Assembly (NCBI RefSeq): GCF_001509475.1
Contig: NZ_LLZG01000397.1
Span: 1 to 43,507, forward strand
Length of the DNA: 43,507 bases
Direction of reading: 5' to 3'
From: Streptomyces regalis
GTDB taxonomy: Bacteria > Actinomycetota > Actinomycetes > Streptomycetales > Streptomycetaceae
Shown piece after piece: positions 31,802-38,983 of the stretch. The notes beneath the pieces are model-generated. The model was not told where the DNA came from. It made no database searches and saw nothing but the letters and a program-made list of their open reading frames with translations. Made by a program: the position numbers and the translations under genes. Each line of letters begins with the position of its first letter. Within the stretch, counting starts at the first letter, position 1.

Positions 31802-32995
31802 ATGTCGTACGTGGAGATGCCGGGCGCGAAGGTTCCCATCCGCATGTGGACCGACCCGGCGACCGTCGAGGACGTGGCCCTGCAGCAGCTGCGGAACGTC
31901 GCGACGCTGCCGTGGATCAAGGGGCTGGCGGTGATGCCGGACGTCCACTACGGGAAGGGCGCGACGGTCGGGTCTGTCATCGCGATGCAGGGGGCTGTGT
32001 GTCCTGCGGCGGTGGGGGTGGACATCGGGTGCGGGATGTCTGCCGTGAAGACGTCGCTCACGGCGAATGATCTGCCGGGGGATCTGTCGCGGTTGCGGTC
32101 GAAGATCGAGCAGGCGATTCCGGTGGGGCGGGGGATGCATGACAGTCCTGTTGAGCCGGGGCGGTTCCATGGGTTGGCCACTGCGGGGTGGGATGACTTT
32201 TGGGGGCGGTTCGACGGGATCGCGGATGCGGTGAAGTTCCGTCAGGAACGCGCCGGGAAGCAGATGGGCACACTTGGGTCCGGAAATCACTTCTGTGAAG
32301 TTTGTGTAGACATGTCCGGTTCGGTGTGGCTCATGCTTCACTCCGGCTCCCGCAACATCGGCAAGGAACTGGCCGAGCACCACATCGGCGTGGCCCAGAA
32401 GCTCCCGCACAACCAGGGCCTGGTCGACCGTGACCTCGCCGTCTTCGTCGCGGACACCCCGCAGATGGCGGCGTACCGGAACGACCTTTTCTGGGCGCAG
32501 GAGTACGCGAAGTACAACCGCACGATCATGATGGCGCTCCTCAAGGACGTCATCCGCAAGGAGTTCAAGAAGGCGAAGCCGACCTTCGAGCCGGAGATCT
32601 CCTGTCACCACAACTACGTGGCGGAGGAGCGGTACGAGGGCATGGACCTGCTCGTGACCCGTAAGGGCGCGATCCGCGCGGGCTCCGGCGATTACGGGAT
32701 CATCCCGGGCTCGATGGGGACGGGTTCGTACATCGTGAAGGGTCTCGGGAACCCGATGTCCTTCAACTCGGCCTCGCACGGCGCGGGTCGGCGCATGAGC
32801 CGGAACGCGGCGAAGCGGCGCTTCTCGACGAAGGACCTGGAGGAGCAGACCCGGGGCGTGGAGTGCCGTAAGGACTCCGGCGTCGTGGACGAGATTCCGG
32901 GTGCTTACAAGCCGATCGAGCAGGTCATCGATCAGCAGCGGGACCTCGTGGAGGTTGTCGCGAAGCTGAAGCAGGTCATCTGTGTGAAGGGGTGA
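31802..32995 (+). CDS. rtcB: RtcB-type RNA ligase
   Basis: Joins RNA ends carrying 2',3'-cyclic or 3'-phosphate to 5'-OH ends, using GTP and divalent metal. It is 397 residues, shorter than archaeal RtcB and uninterrupted by an intein. Active-site elements are DVHYGKGATVGS (47-58), DIGCGM (74-79, metal Asp and Cys77), GSGNHFCE (159-166, His163), LHSGSRNIG (179-187, His180), a CHHNY pair (268-272), GSMGTGSYIVKG (303-314) and SASHGAGRRMSR (323-334), in which His326 is the guanylylated residue. No archease gene is adjacent. ATG 31802 is chosen over an upstream in-frame start. Codon style changes near 32250-32330. The upstream gap 31614-31801 shows nothing I can name. Confidence 0.94.
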   Translation: MSYVEMPGAKVPIRMWTDPATVEDVALQQLRNVATLPWIKGLAVMPDVHYGKGATVGSVIAMQGAVCPAAVGVDIGCGMSAVKTSLTANDLPGDLSRLRSKIEQAIPVGRGMHDSPVEPGRFHGLATAGWDDFWGRFDGIADAVKFRQERAGKQMGTLGSGNHFCEVCVDMSGSVWLMLHSGSRNIGKELAEHHIGVAQKLPHNQGLVDRDLAVFVADTPQMAAYRNDLFWAQEYAKYNRTIMMALLKDVIRKEFKKAKPTFEPEISCHHNYVAEERYEGMDLLVTRKGAIRAGSGDYGIIPGSMGTGSYIVKGLGNPMSFNSASHGAGRRMSRNAAKRRFSTKDLEEQTRGVECRKDSGVVDEIPGAYKPIEQVIDQQRDLVEVVAKLKQVICVKG

Positions 32996-33001
32996 TGCAT
33001 G

Positions 33002-33026
33002 AGGCCCCCGGTGAAACCGGGGGCCT
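33002..33026. terminator. Terminator between rtcB and the LAGLIDADG gene
   Basis: An 11-bp stem (AGGCCCCCGGT and complement) with loop GAA, followed by TGTT, seven bases after the rtcB stop and 12 before the convergent gene's stop. Confidence 0.88.
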
Positions 33027-33037
33027 TGTTCATCGGA

Positions 33038-33871
33038 TCACTGGCCGTTGGGCATCAGCATTCGGCTGTTGCGGAGGCGCCATAGGCGCAATCGGCAACT
33101 CTGCTCGGTGCGTCCGAGTTCTTCGGCTACCGCCACGACGTCGTTGGCCAGAAGCAGCACTTGGTCCTCCTGGGCAGTCCAGAGGCGCCTTGAGTGCACA
33201 ACCCGCATGTCAAGTGGGCGGGTCCAGGTGGCGACTGCGTCCGCCTTGACCTGTTTGCGCCCAAGGGACAAGCAGCCTGGGTAGTACAGGTCGGCTGCGA
33301 GTGTTTGAGCGGCTTCCTTCTGGTAGGTGATGTTGTAGACCTCGTCGCGCGCGTTTCGGTTGATCATGCGCTCGACACCCGTGACCTCCTTTGCGTAGAA
33401 GCACAGAAAGTCGGCGATGGCTGCGCTCGACGTGGTCAGGGAGATGAAGGGGAACTGCTGCCCCGCATAGCCAACAGACCCGTCGGCGTCGATGAGGCCC
33501 CGCAGGTAGTCGCGGCGGGAGAACTCAACGTGGGGTGGGGCGATCTTCCGTGACTTGCGGCCGTAAGGAAGGCCTAGTTCGTTGAGCTTTGTCCTAGCCT
33601 CAAGGGAGCACAGTGTCCAGATTGCCGAGTGATGGTTTTCGGCGAAGTTGGTGGTTCGCGTGCGCTCCGCAACCCTGCTGTTGTGCGGCGTCAGGTACTT
33701 GAACCTGTAGAGCAGATCAATGTCCCGGATGTTGAGCTCGACGGTCAGACGGCCTTTCTGCCCTGTGCCCTGGTACAGATGCCCGTCCGCCTGCAAGAAG
33801 CCGAACATGTACGCGTACGCAGGCACCGTGAGGTCCATGAACTGGTGGGCGATAGGCTCGCGGTCAGCCAT
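33038..33871 (-). CDS. Free-standing LAGLIDADG homing endonuclease with Myb-like C-terminus
   Basis: A 277-residue protein. It has two LAGLIDADG helices: P1 YMFGFLQADGH (21-31) and P2 YLRGLIDADGS (122-132), with the acidic Asp of each kept. The core length suits a monomeric two-motif enzyme. A C-terminal helical segment (RRLWTAQEDQVLLLANDVV, then LGRTEQSCRLRLWRLRN, about 228-268) resembles a Myb/SANT DNA-binding unit. Base composition is poorer in GC than in neighbouring genes, consistent with transfer. It is not inside an intron or intein: rtcB next to it is whole. ATG 33871 follows GGAAAGG. The cleavage target is unknown. It is convergent with rtcB. Confidence 0.85.
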   Translation of the reverse strand: MADREPIAHQFMDLTVPAYAYMFGFLQADGHLYQGTGQKGRLTVELNIRDIDLLYRFKYLTPHNSRVAERTRTTNFAENHHSAIWTLCSLEARTKLNELGLPYGRKSRKIAPPHVEFSRRDYLRGLIDADGSVGYAGQQFPFISLTTSSAAIADFLCFYAKEVTGVERMINRNARDEVYNITYQKEAAQTLAADLYYPGCLSLGRKQVKADAVATWTRPLDMRVVHSRRLWTAQEDQVLLLANDVVAVAEELGRTEQSCRLRLWRLRNSRMLMPNGQ

Positions 33872-34014
33872 GAGGAAGCCTTTCCTTCCTTGCTGGTCAG
33901 GCCCTCGGTCGGGACCGGCATCCCGCCGGGGGCCGTCGATTTGATGTTGTGGCGCGAGCCTAGGTCGCCAGTTCAGCCTCCGTTCGGGTGATCGATGACG
34001 TTCACTCCTGTGAG

Positions 34015-34770
34015 TTACTCGGGCCGCCGCTCAAGGAGCGCGTCGCGCAGGGTCGTTGAGAGCGGTCCCGGGTTCAGGGACAGGGCTTCGGAGACGTAGC
34101 CCTCTATTCCGCCGTACTCCGTCGTCAGGGATGCCAGGAACAGGCGCATCACCTCCGGCGGGGTCTTGTTGAAGCCCGGCCAGGTCGGGGTGGGGCCGTT
34201 GTTGAGGGCTTTCCATTCGGCCAGGAAGGCGGGGGCGGCCAGTTCTGTGAGGGTGTAGTCCTCGATGATCGTGGCCTCCGGCACTCCGAGCAGGCCGAGG
34301 ATCAGTGCCGCCAGCAGGCCCGTGCGGTCCTTGCCCTTCGCGCAGTGGAAGACCAGGGGTGTGTCCGACTCCGCTGCTTTCGCCACCAGCTCCAGCGCGC
34401 TGCGGATTTCCTTCGTGCCGTCCTGCGCCACCTCCATGTAGCGCTCGGCCAGGTAGGGGCCGGGGGCCACCTCAGGGGGCAGGGTCGCCTGGTTGTACGG
34501 GCGGTGCTCGATGCTGAGGTTGTGGTACGTGAAGGACGGGTGGTCCGGGATACGGCCCCTGTTCTCGATCTCCCACGGGTAGCGCAGGTCGATCACGGTG
34601 CGGATGCCCAGGGAGAGGAAACGGGACCAGTCCGGGGTGTCTTCCGTCAGCTTGCCCAGGGAGTCCGTGCGGTAGAGGCGGGCGGGGCGGATGCGGTGGC
34701 TGTCCGTCGTCGTGTAGCCGCCCAGGTCGCGGAAGTTGTGCAGTGCGTCGAAGCGTATGTGTCTGTCCAC
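34015..34770 (-). CDS. Tyrosine-protein phosphatase (dual-specificity-like)
   Basis: A 251-residue cytoplasmic phosphatase. Its N-terminus, FDALHNFRDLGGYTTTDSHRI, is the family's characteristic entry. LGIRTVIDLRYPWEIENRG and the P-loop VFHCAKGKDRTGLLAAL give the Cys-x5-Arg catalytic signature with Cys nucleophile and Arg. The following aspartate-rich helices are consistent. It removes phosphate from protein tyrosine or phosphoinositide-type substrates; the actual substrate is unknown. Start GTG 34770 directly abuts a perfect 11-bp inverted repeat, leaving no ordinary ribosome site. Domain conservation begins within eight residues of this start, so a much later start is unlikely. Confidence 0.88.
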   Translation of the reverse strand: MDRHIRFDALHNFRDLGGYTTTDSHRIRPARLYRTDSLGKLTEDTPDWSRFLSLGIRTVIDLRYPWEIENRGRIPDHPSFTYHNLSIEHRPYNQATLPPEVAPGPYLAERYMEVAQDGTKEIRSALELVAKAAESDTPLVFHCAKGKDRTGLLAALILGLLGVPEATIIEDYTLTELAAPAFLAEWKALNNGPTPTWPGFNKTPPEVMRLFLASLTTEYGGIEGYVSEALSLNPGPLSTTLRDALLERRPE

Positions 34771-34798
34771 GGGCTGTGACCATAGGTGGTCACAGCCC
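34771..34798. terminator. Hairpin between the SDR operon and the phosphatase start
   Basis: A perfect 11-bp stem (GGGCTGTGACC and complement) with loop ATAGGT. It lies 15 bases after the stop of the small membrane protein and immediately before the phosphatase start codon, on the same strand. It may be a terminator for the SDR pair, an operator, or both. Confidence 0.7.
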
Positions 34799-34813
34799 GC
34801 CGTGCCTGGCCTT

Positions 34814-34975
34814 TTACTTCGGCGCGTGTGTCACCGCGTAGATCATGACGAACGCCACGATGTGGATGCCGAAGAGGAAGTAGGCGAGCCACCACCACAT
34901 CTGGCGTTCGTTGTGCGGGCCCGTGTCCTTCTTCTCGGCCTTCTCGGCTTTCTCGCCCTTGCTGTTGTCCGGCAT
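34814..34975 (-). CDS. Small single-span membrane protein
   Basis: A 53-residue protein (MPDNSKGEKAEKAEKKD at the start). A highly charged Lys/Glu N-terminus is followed by HNERQMWWWLAYFLFGIHIVAFVMIY, one membrane helix with a tryptophan-rich entry, and a short tail ending AVTHAPK. Its ATG overlaps the SDR stop (ATGA), so translation is coupled to the SDR gene. The family is unknown; it may anchor or modulate the SDR, by inference from the coupling only. Confidence 0.8.
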   Translation of the reverse strand: MPDNSKGEKAEKAEKKDTGPHNERQMWWWLAYFLFGIHIVAFVMIYAVTHAPK

Positions 34976-35751
34976 CACAGCTCCCTGTGGACCTTCGTGT
35001 TGGACGCCTGGGCGCGGGGACGGACGACGAGGAGGTCGATGTTGACGTGGCTGGGGCGGGTGACCGCCCAGGTGATGGTGTCGGCGACGTCGTCCGCCGT
35101 CAGGGGCTCGGCCACGCCCTGGTAGACCTTCGCCGCCTTTTCCTCGTCGCCGGAGAAGCGGGTCAGGGCGAACTCGTCCGTCTTGACCATGCCGGGCGCG
35201 ATCTCGATGACGCGGACGGGCCGGCCGACGATCTCCAGGCGGAGGGTCTCGGCGAGGACGTGGGCGCCGTGCTTGGCGGCGACGTAGCCCGCGCCGCCCT
35301 CGTAGGTCGCGTGTCCGGCCGTGGAGGAGACGACGACGATGGTGCCGTCGCCGCTCGCGTCCAGCTTGGGGAGCAGGGCCTGGGTGAGGTTCAGGGTGCC
35401 GATGACGTTCGTCTCGTACATCGTGCGCCACTCGGCGGGGTCGCCGGTGGCGACCGGGTCGGCGCCGAGTGCGCCGCCCGCGTTGTTGACGAGGACGCCG
35501 ATCGTCTTGAAGGCCGTCGCGAACTCGTCGACCGCGGCGCGGTCCGTCACGTCCAGCTGGTAGGCCGTCGCCTGGTGGCCGGCCGCGGTGATCTCCTCCG
35601 CCAGCGCCTCGATGCGGTCCTTGCGGCGGGCGGTGAGGACGACCCGGTAGCCGGCCGCGGCGAGCTGTCGTGCCGTGGCGGCGCCGATTCCGCTGCTCGC
35701 ACCGGTGACGACGGCGATGCGGGAGGCGGCGGACGGTGCGGCGGTGGGCAT
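34975..35751 (-). CDS. SDR family NAD(P)-dependent oxidoreductase
   Basis: A 258-residue classical short-chain dehydrogenase. The cofactor motif is VVTGASSGIGAATARQLA (TGxxxGxG), and the NAG motif is in LVNNAGGALG. The catalytic Ser lies in VVVSSTAGHATYEGGAGYVAAKH, with the YxxxK of GYVAAKHG. The specificity of the reduced or oxidised alcohol is unknown. ATG 35751 is preceded by GAGGAG, five to six bases away. The downstream small membrane gene overlaps its stop. It is divergent from the NTF2-like gene. Confidence 0.9.
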   Translation of the reverse strand: MPTAAPSAASRIAVVTGASSGIGAATARQLAAAGYRVVLTARRKDRIEALAEEITAAGHQATAYQLDVTDRAAVDEFATAFKTIGVLVNNAGGALGADPVATGDPAEWRTMYETNVIGTLNLTQALLPKLDASGDGTIVVVSSTAGHATYEGGAGYVAAKHGAHVLAETLRLEIVGRPVRVIEIAPGMVKTDEFALTRFSGDEEKAAKVYQGVAEPLTADDVADTITWAVTRPSHVNIDLLVVRPRAQASNTKVHREL

Positions 35752-35880
35752 GGCTGCTCCTCTTGCGTGGTCGTGTGGCGTGGTCGTGTTGCGTGGGCGG
35801 GGCGGGGACCTTCCGGCCAGGATAGGCGGGAGCGCGGTGGGACAATGGGATGGGTGATCCTCCACTGCGGGAGGTGGACC

Positions 35881-36216
35881 ATGGGACAGGCCCGTGAGGT
35901 CATGGACCGGCTGACCGAAGCGATCACCACGGCGGACTCCAAGGCCATCGCCGAGCTCTACGCGCAGGACGCGGTCGCCGTCACCCCCGACGGCGGTGAG
36001 CTCCACGGGCGCGACGACATCGCCGCGTACTGGCGTCAGATGACGGAGATGGTTCCCGACGGCACGTACGAGCCGGTGCACGGGTACGAGATCGGCAACA
36101 CGGCCATCGACGAGGGGTGGACCTCGCCACCGTCGAGCGGACACATCGTCGACTACCGGCTCTACTTCGACGAGATGGAGTTCCTGGGACAGCTCGGGCT
36201 GCTGCCGCCGACCTGA
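35881..36216 (+). CDS. NTF2-like/SnoaL-type protein
   Basis: A 111-residue alpha-plus-beta barrel type protein of the SnoaL/DUF4440 group: VMDRLTEAITTADSKAIAELYAQDAV forms the opening helices, VTPDGGELHGRDDIAAYWRQM the conserved turn, and HIVDYRLYFDEMEFLGQLGLLP the closing strands. Members act as small-molecule isomerases or binding proteins; no specific role can be assigned. GGAGGTG lies eight bases before ATG 35881. It is divergent from the SDR gene and convergent with the YnfA-type gene. Confidence 0.82.
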   Translation: MGQAREVMDRLTEAITTADSKAIAELYAQDAVAVTPDGGELHGRDDIAAYWRQMTEMVPDGTYEPVHGYEIGNTAIDEGWTSPPSSGHIVDYRLYFDEMEFLGQLGLLPPT

Positions 36217-36240
36217 GACGCCGACCTGAGACGCCGGGCT

Positions 36241-36576
36241 TCAGTTGCCCCGCGGCGCGTACATGATCACCGCCATGCCCGCGAGGCAGATCAGCGCGCC
36301 CGTGACGTCCCAGCGGTCCGGGCGGTAGCCGTCCGCGACCATCCCCCAGGCCAGGGAGCCGGCGACGAAGACACCGCCGTACGCGGCGAGGATGCGGCCG
36401 AAGTTGGCGTCGGGCTGGAGCGTGGCGACGAAGCCGTACGCGCCGAGGGCCATGACGCCCGCGCCGATCCACAGCCAGCCGCGGTGTTCACGCACGCCCT
36501 GCCAGACCAGCCAGGCGCCGCCGATCTCGAAGAGCGCGGCGGCGACGAAGAGGGCGGCGGAGCGGAGGACGAGCAT
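36241..36576 (-). CDS. YnfA/UPF0060-type membrane protein
   Basis: A 111-residue integral membrane protein with four helices: [61 protein letters not shown] and [20 protein letters not shown]. The [10 protein letters not shown] segment, the short turn with GRILAAYGG and the C-terminal MYAPR are typical of YnfA. It resembles small multidrug transporters in size and topology, but its function is unproven. ATG 36576 is preferred over a longer frame from 36645 because the first helix starts there. Confidence 0.9.
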   Translation of the reverse strand: MLVLRSAALFVAAALFEIGGAWLVWQGVREHRGWLWIGAGVMALGAYGFVATLQPDANFGRILAAYGGVFVAGSLAWGMVADGYRPDRWDVTGALICLAGMAVIMYAPRGN

Positions 36577-36692
36577 GGTGGTCAGCTTCGCATGTGCTCG
36601 CCCGAGCCTTCGTGTCACCTGTTGGACGGCGCCTGCCGGCCGCACCGCGTGGGATACATCCGTACGACCACGTGGAGTGAGGAGTGGGCGGT

Positions 36693-37166
36693 ATGCGGCG
36701 GATGCGGGTGGCTGCGGTGTGCGGCGCGGCCGTGCTGGCGACGGTCGGCGGGGTGGCTCCGGGCGCCGCGGCGGCGGGTCCCCCCGAGGCGGGCCTCGCC
36801 TATCACGGCTCGGCCGACATGTCCGCCGGCCGGGTCGACGTACGGTTCACGCCGCACAACCACGGCCCGAGCGCGGTGCCGGAGTCGACGGTACGGCTGC
36901 GCTGGTCGGAGCCGCTGGCGGACCGGCAGGTGCTGCCCGAAGGGTGTGCGTCGGCGGAGGAGCGGGTGGTGACGTGCCGCGTCGGGGCGCTGGACGCGGG
37001 CGGCGTGGGGGAGCGGATCGCTCTGCGGGTACGGCTGCGGGGTGCGCCGGAGGAGGTGTCGTTGGAGTTCGACACCGTGCCGAGCGGCGGGGCCGCGGAC
37101 GGCGCCCGGGGGACCGGTCAGCAGCGGGTGCTCGTGCTGGACACGGGGGACACGTACTACTTCTGA
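36693..37166 (+). CDS. Secreted protein of unknown function
   Basis: A 157-residue precursor with signal peptide [20 protein letters not shown] and a probable cleavage after AAAA near residue 27. The mature part looks like a beta-sandwich, similar to DUF11 or CARDB type repeats: [26 protein letters not shown], then [23 protein letters not shown]. It has two cysteines (GCASAEER and VTCRVG), likely a disulfide. The start at 36693 follows GGAG. A role outside the cell, perhaps protein-protein contact, is inferred. No partner gene is evident. Confidence 0.75.
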   Translation: MRRMRVAAVCGAAVLATVGGVAPGAAAAGPPEAGLAYHGSADMSAGRVDVRFTPHNHGPSAVPESTVRLRWSEPLADRQVLPEGCASAEERVVTCRVGALDAGGVGERIALRVRLRGAPEEVSLEFDTVPSGGAADGARGTGQQRVLVLDTGDTYYF

Positions 37167-37210
37167 CCGGCCTGCTTCTGACCGGCCTGCGGTGAGGTGC
37201 GGGGGCGGGG

Positions 37211-37342
37211 CTAGTCGTCCAGGATCTCGGTGTCGTAGCGCTCGCGGGCCTCGTGGACCTCGTCGAAGTGGGTCTCCGCCCAGTCCTTCACCGCGGTCAG
37301 CAGCAGGGCCAGGTTGTGGCCCAGGGGCGACGATGCCGCCAA
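37211..37342 (-). pseudogene. Possible gene fragment or very small protein
   Basis: A minus-strand frame ending HFDEVHEARERYDTEILDD. It has no convincing ribosome site. The last about 36 residues (GHNLALLLTAVKDWAETHF and on) have the look of a real helical protein end, but upstream residues do not, and the frame overlaps the end of the AraC gene if extended. It could be the relic of a longer gene. I do not recognise the family. Confidence 0.3.
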
Positions 37343-37418
37343 GGCGCATGCCCGGCTCGCGGAGGGCGGGGTGCGGGGGCGGCTGGTGCTCGTGCCGTAG
37401 CGAGTGTGTGCTCGCGTC

Positions 37419-38249
37419 CTAACCCCCGGCCCCGGCCCCAACCTCCGCCGCGTACGCCGTCGGCGGCACCCCCACCGTCGCCGTGAAGTCCCGTACCAGG
37501 TGGGCCTGGTCGGCGTAGCCGAGCTCGGTGGCGAGGGTGGCCCAGTCGACGTCGGTCCGGGTGCCGGCGTGTTCCAGGGCCTCGTGGATGCGGTAGCGGA
37601 GGATGACCGCCTTCGGGCCGACGCCGACGTACGTCGAGAAGAGCCGTTGCAGTGCCCGCACCGACAGGCCCTCCGTCTCGGCGAAGTCGCCGACGCGGCG
37701 GACCGTGCGGTCGGCGCGGATGCGCTGGACGAGGCTCATGGCGAGGTCGGCCTGAGGGTCCGGGGTGCAGGGGAGGGAGTGCAGGAAGGCGTCGAGGGCG
37801 GCAACCCGGGCGTGGTCGTCGCTCGGGGTGACGATCGCGTGGGCGGCGTCGCCCGTCGCCGGCGGGAACACCTCCTGGGCGGGCAGTGCGCGGCCCGTCC
37901 ACGTGGACACCGGCGTCTCGGGGGCGTACGGCCGGAAACCGCCGGGCCGGAACTTCACCCCGCAGACCCGGCCCCGTCCGGTCAGCTTCCGGGTGTACAG
38001 GCCGAGCGCCACGCCGGTGACCTCGGCATACGGGCCGCCTTCGGCCTCGTCCCACTGGAAGGTGAGGTTGACGGCCGGGTGCGGAACGATGTGGGAGGCG
38101 TAGGGCGCGGGCAGGTCCCAGTCGATCAGCCAGTACCACTCGACGTACCGGCGCAACGGCTCGGCGGGCTCGTGGCGGCGGAACCGGACGCGGTTCAGCA
38201 GTGCGGCCGGGTCGACGATCCCGCGGGTGTCGTGGCGGGGGGCCTCCAT
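37419..38249 (-). CDS. AraC-family transcriptional regulator (DUF6597-type N-terminus)
   Basis: A 276-residue regulator. The N-terminal domain includes LRRYVEWYWLIDWDLPAPY and VNLTFQWDE, a cupin-like ligand module found in this AraC branch. The C-terminal about 100 residues carry two helix-turn-helix units: RRVGDFAETEGLSVRALQRLF and LATELGYADQAHLVRDFTATVG, the latter being the AraC signature. ATG 38249 (MEAPRHDTRG) is chosen, with 38294 as the alternative. It is divergent from the TIGR03086-type gene; a pair of 11-bp direct repeats in the gap probably serves as its binding site. Confidence 0.9.
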   Translation of the reverse strand: MEAPRHDTRGIVDPAALLNRVRFRRHEPAEPLRRYVEWYWLIDWDLPAPYASHIVPHPAVNLTFQWDEAEGGPYAEVTGVALGLYTRKLTGRGRVCGVKFRPGGFRPYAPETPVSTWTGRALPAQEVFPPATGDAAHAIVTPSDDHARVAALDAFLHSLPCTPDPQADLAMSLVQRIRADRTVRRVGDFAETEGLSVRALQRLFSTYVGVGPKAVILRYRIHEALEHAGTRTDVDWATLATELGYADQAHLVRDFTATVGVPPTAYAAEVGAGAGG

Positions 38250-38261
38250 GGGCGGATCGTA

Positions 38262-38289
38262 CGTCGCGTTTCGGCGGGCGTCGCGTTTC
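38262..38289. promoter_or_regulatory. Direct-repeat operator between the AraC regulator gene and the TIGR03086-type gene
   Basis: CGTCGCGTTTC occurs at 38262-38272 and 38279-38289, in the same orientation with period 17. AraC proteins bind direct repeats of this size. The sites are 13-40 bases from the AraC start and 40-67 from the divergent gene, so either or both could be controlled. Confidence 0.65.
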
Positions 38290-38328
38290 TTCAAGAAGGG
38301 CGAGGGGTGGCTTTCCTACGGTCGAGGC

Positions 38329-38919
38329 ATGGACACGAACGAGGTGAAGACGTACGGCATCGGTGAGCTGTTGGCCATGGCGCGCGAGCGGGCGGTTCCG
38401 GTGGTGCGGGGCATTCCCGACGCGGCGCTCGCCGCTCCCACGCCCTGCGCCGAGTACGACGTGAAGGCCCTGGTCAATCACCTCTTCCAGGTGATCGTGC
38501 AGTTCCAGCGGCTGGCCGTGAAGGAGGCGTCGGACTTCGGTGAGACCCCCGACCGGGTCGCCGAAAGCCCCGAGTGGCGTGAGCGGCTCGTGGACGAGGC
38601 GGACCGGCTGGTGGCGGCCTGGTCGGCGCCCGGCGCCGAGGAGGGCAGGACCGGCGGGATGAACATGCCGGCGAGGCTGGTCGGCTCGATGGCGCTGCTC
38701 GATCTGACCGTGCATGTGTGGGACCTGGCGCGGGCGACGGGCCAGGACTGGTCGGGCGCCGACGAGGCGGTCGTGGCGGAGCTGGCCGGCGCGGTGGACG
38801 AGTTGGCGCCGACGGCCCGGAAGATGGGGGTGTTCGGGGAGCCGGTGCCGGCGGCCGAGGGCGCGTCGGCGTTCGAGCGACTGCTTGCGCAGACCGGGCG
38901 GGATCCGCACTGGGAATAG
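38329..38919 (+). CDS. TIGR03086-type (DinB/mycothiol-dependent fold) protein
   Basis: A 196-residue helical protein. TPCAEYDVKALVNHLFQVI holds the first metal-ligand His of the maleylpyruvate isomerase/DinB fold, and LLDLTVHVWDLARATGQDW the second (HVWDLA). Families with this pattern include mycothiol-dependent enzymes and TIGR03086 proteins. The reaction here is unknown; a detoxification role with bacillithiol-like or mycothiol cofactor is inference. The start at 38329 (MDTNEVKTYG) lies just downstream of the direct-repeat operator. Confidence 0.8.
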   Translation: MDTNEVKTYGIGELLAMARERAVPVVRGIPDAALAAPTPCAEYDVKALVNHLFQVIVQFQRLAVKEASDFGETPDRVAESPEWRERLVDEADRLVAAWSAPGAEEGRTGGMNMPARLVGSMALLDLTVHVWDLARATGQDWSGADEAVVAELAGAVDELAPTARKMGVFGEPVPAAEGASAFERLLAQTGRDPHWE

Positions 38920-38940
38920 CCCCGGACCGGTCTCCGTTCT

Positions 38941-38970
38941 CCAGATATAGTTGAATGGTCAACAATCTGG
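38941..38970. promoter_or_regulatory. Nested inverted repeats upstream of the flavin monooxygenase gene
   Basis: Outer arms CCAGAT (38941-38946) and ATCTGG (38965-38970) surround inner arms GTTGA and TCAAC (38950-38963, loop ATGG). It lies 14 bases before the ATG and also overlaps the ribosome site. It resembles a MarR-type operator, but no MarR gene is adjacent. Confidence 0.6.
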
Positions 38971-38983
38971 AGGGTGAGCGACC

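Noticed and set aside
31802..32995. Intein or intron inside rtcB
   Set aside because: The RtcB frame is continuous at 397 residues with all motifs adjacent in order, so no insertion is present.
33872..34014. tRNA gene or homing target in the gap after the LAGLIDADG gene
   Set aside because: I could not fit a cloverleaf or a TTCRANY-type arm on either strand.
37297..38910. Long minus-strand frame covering the AraC and TIGR03086-type genes
   Set aside because: Arginine/proline/glycine-rich shadow of two well-supported genes in other frames.
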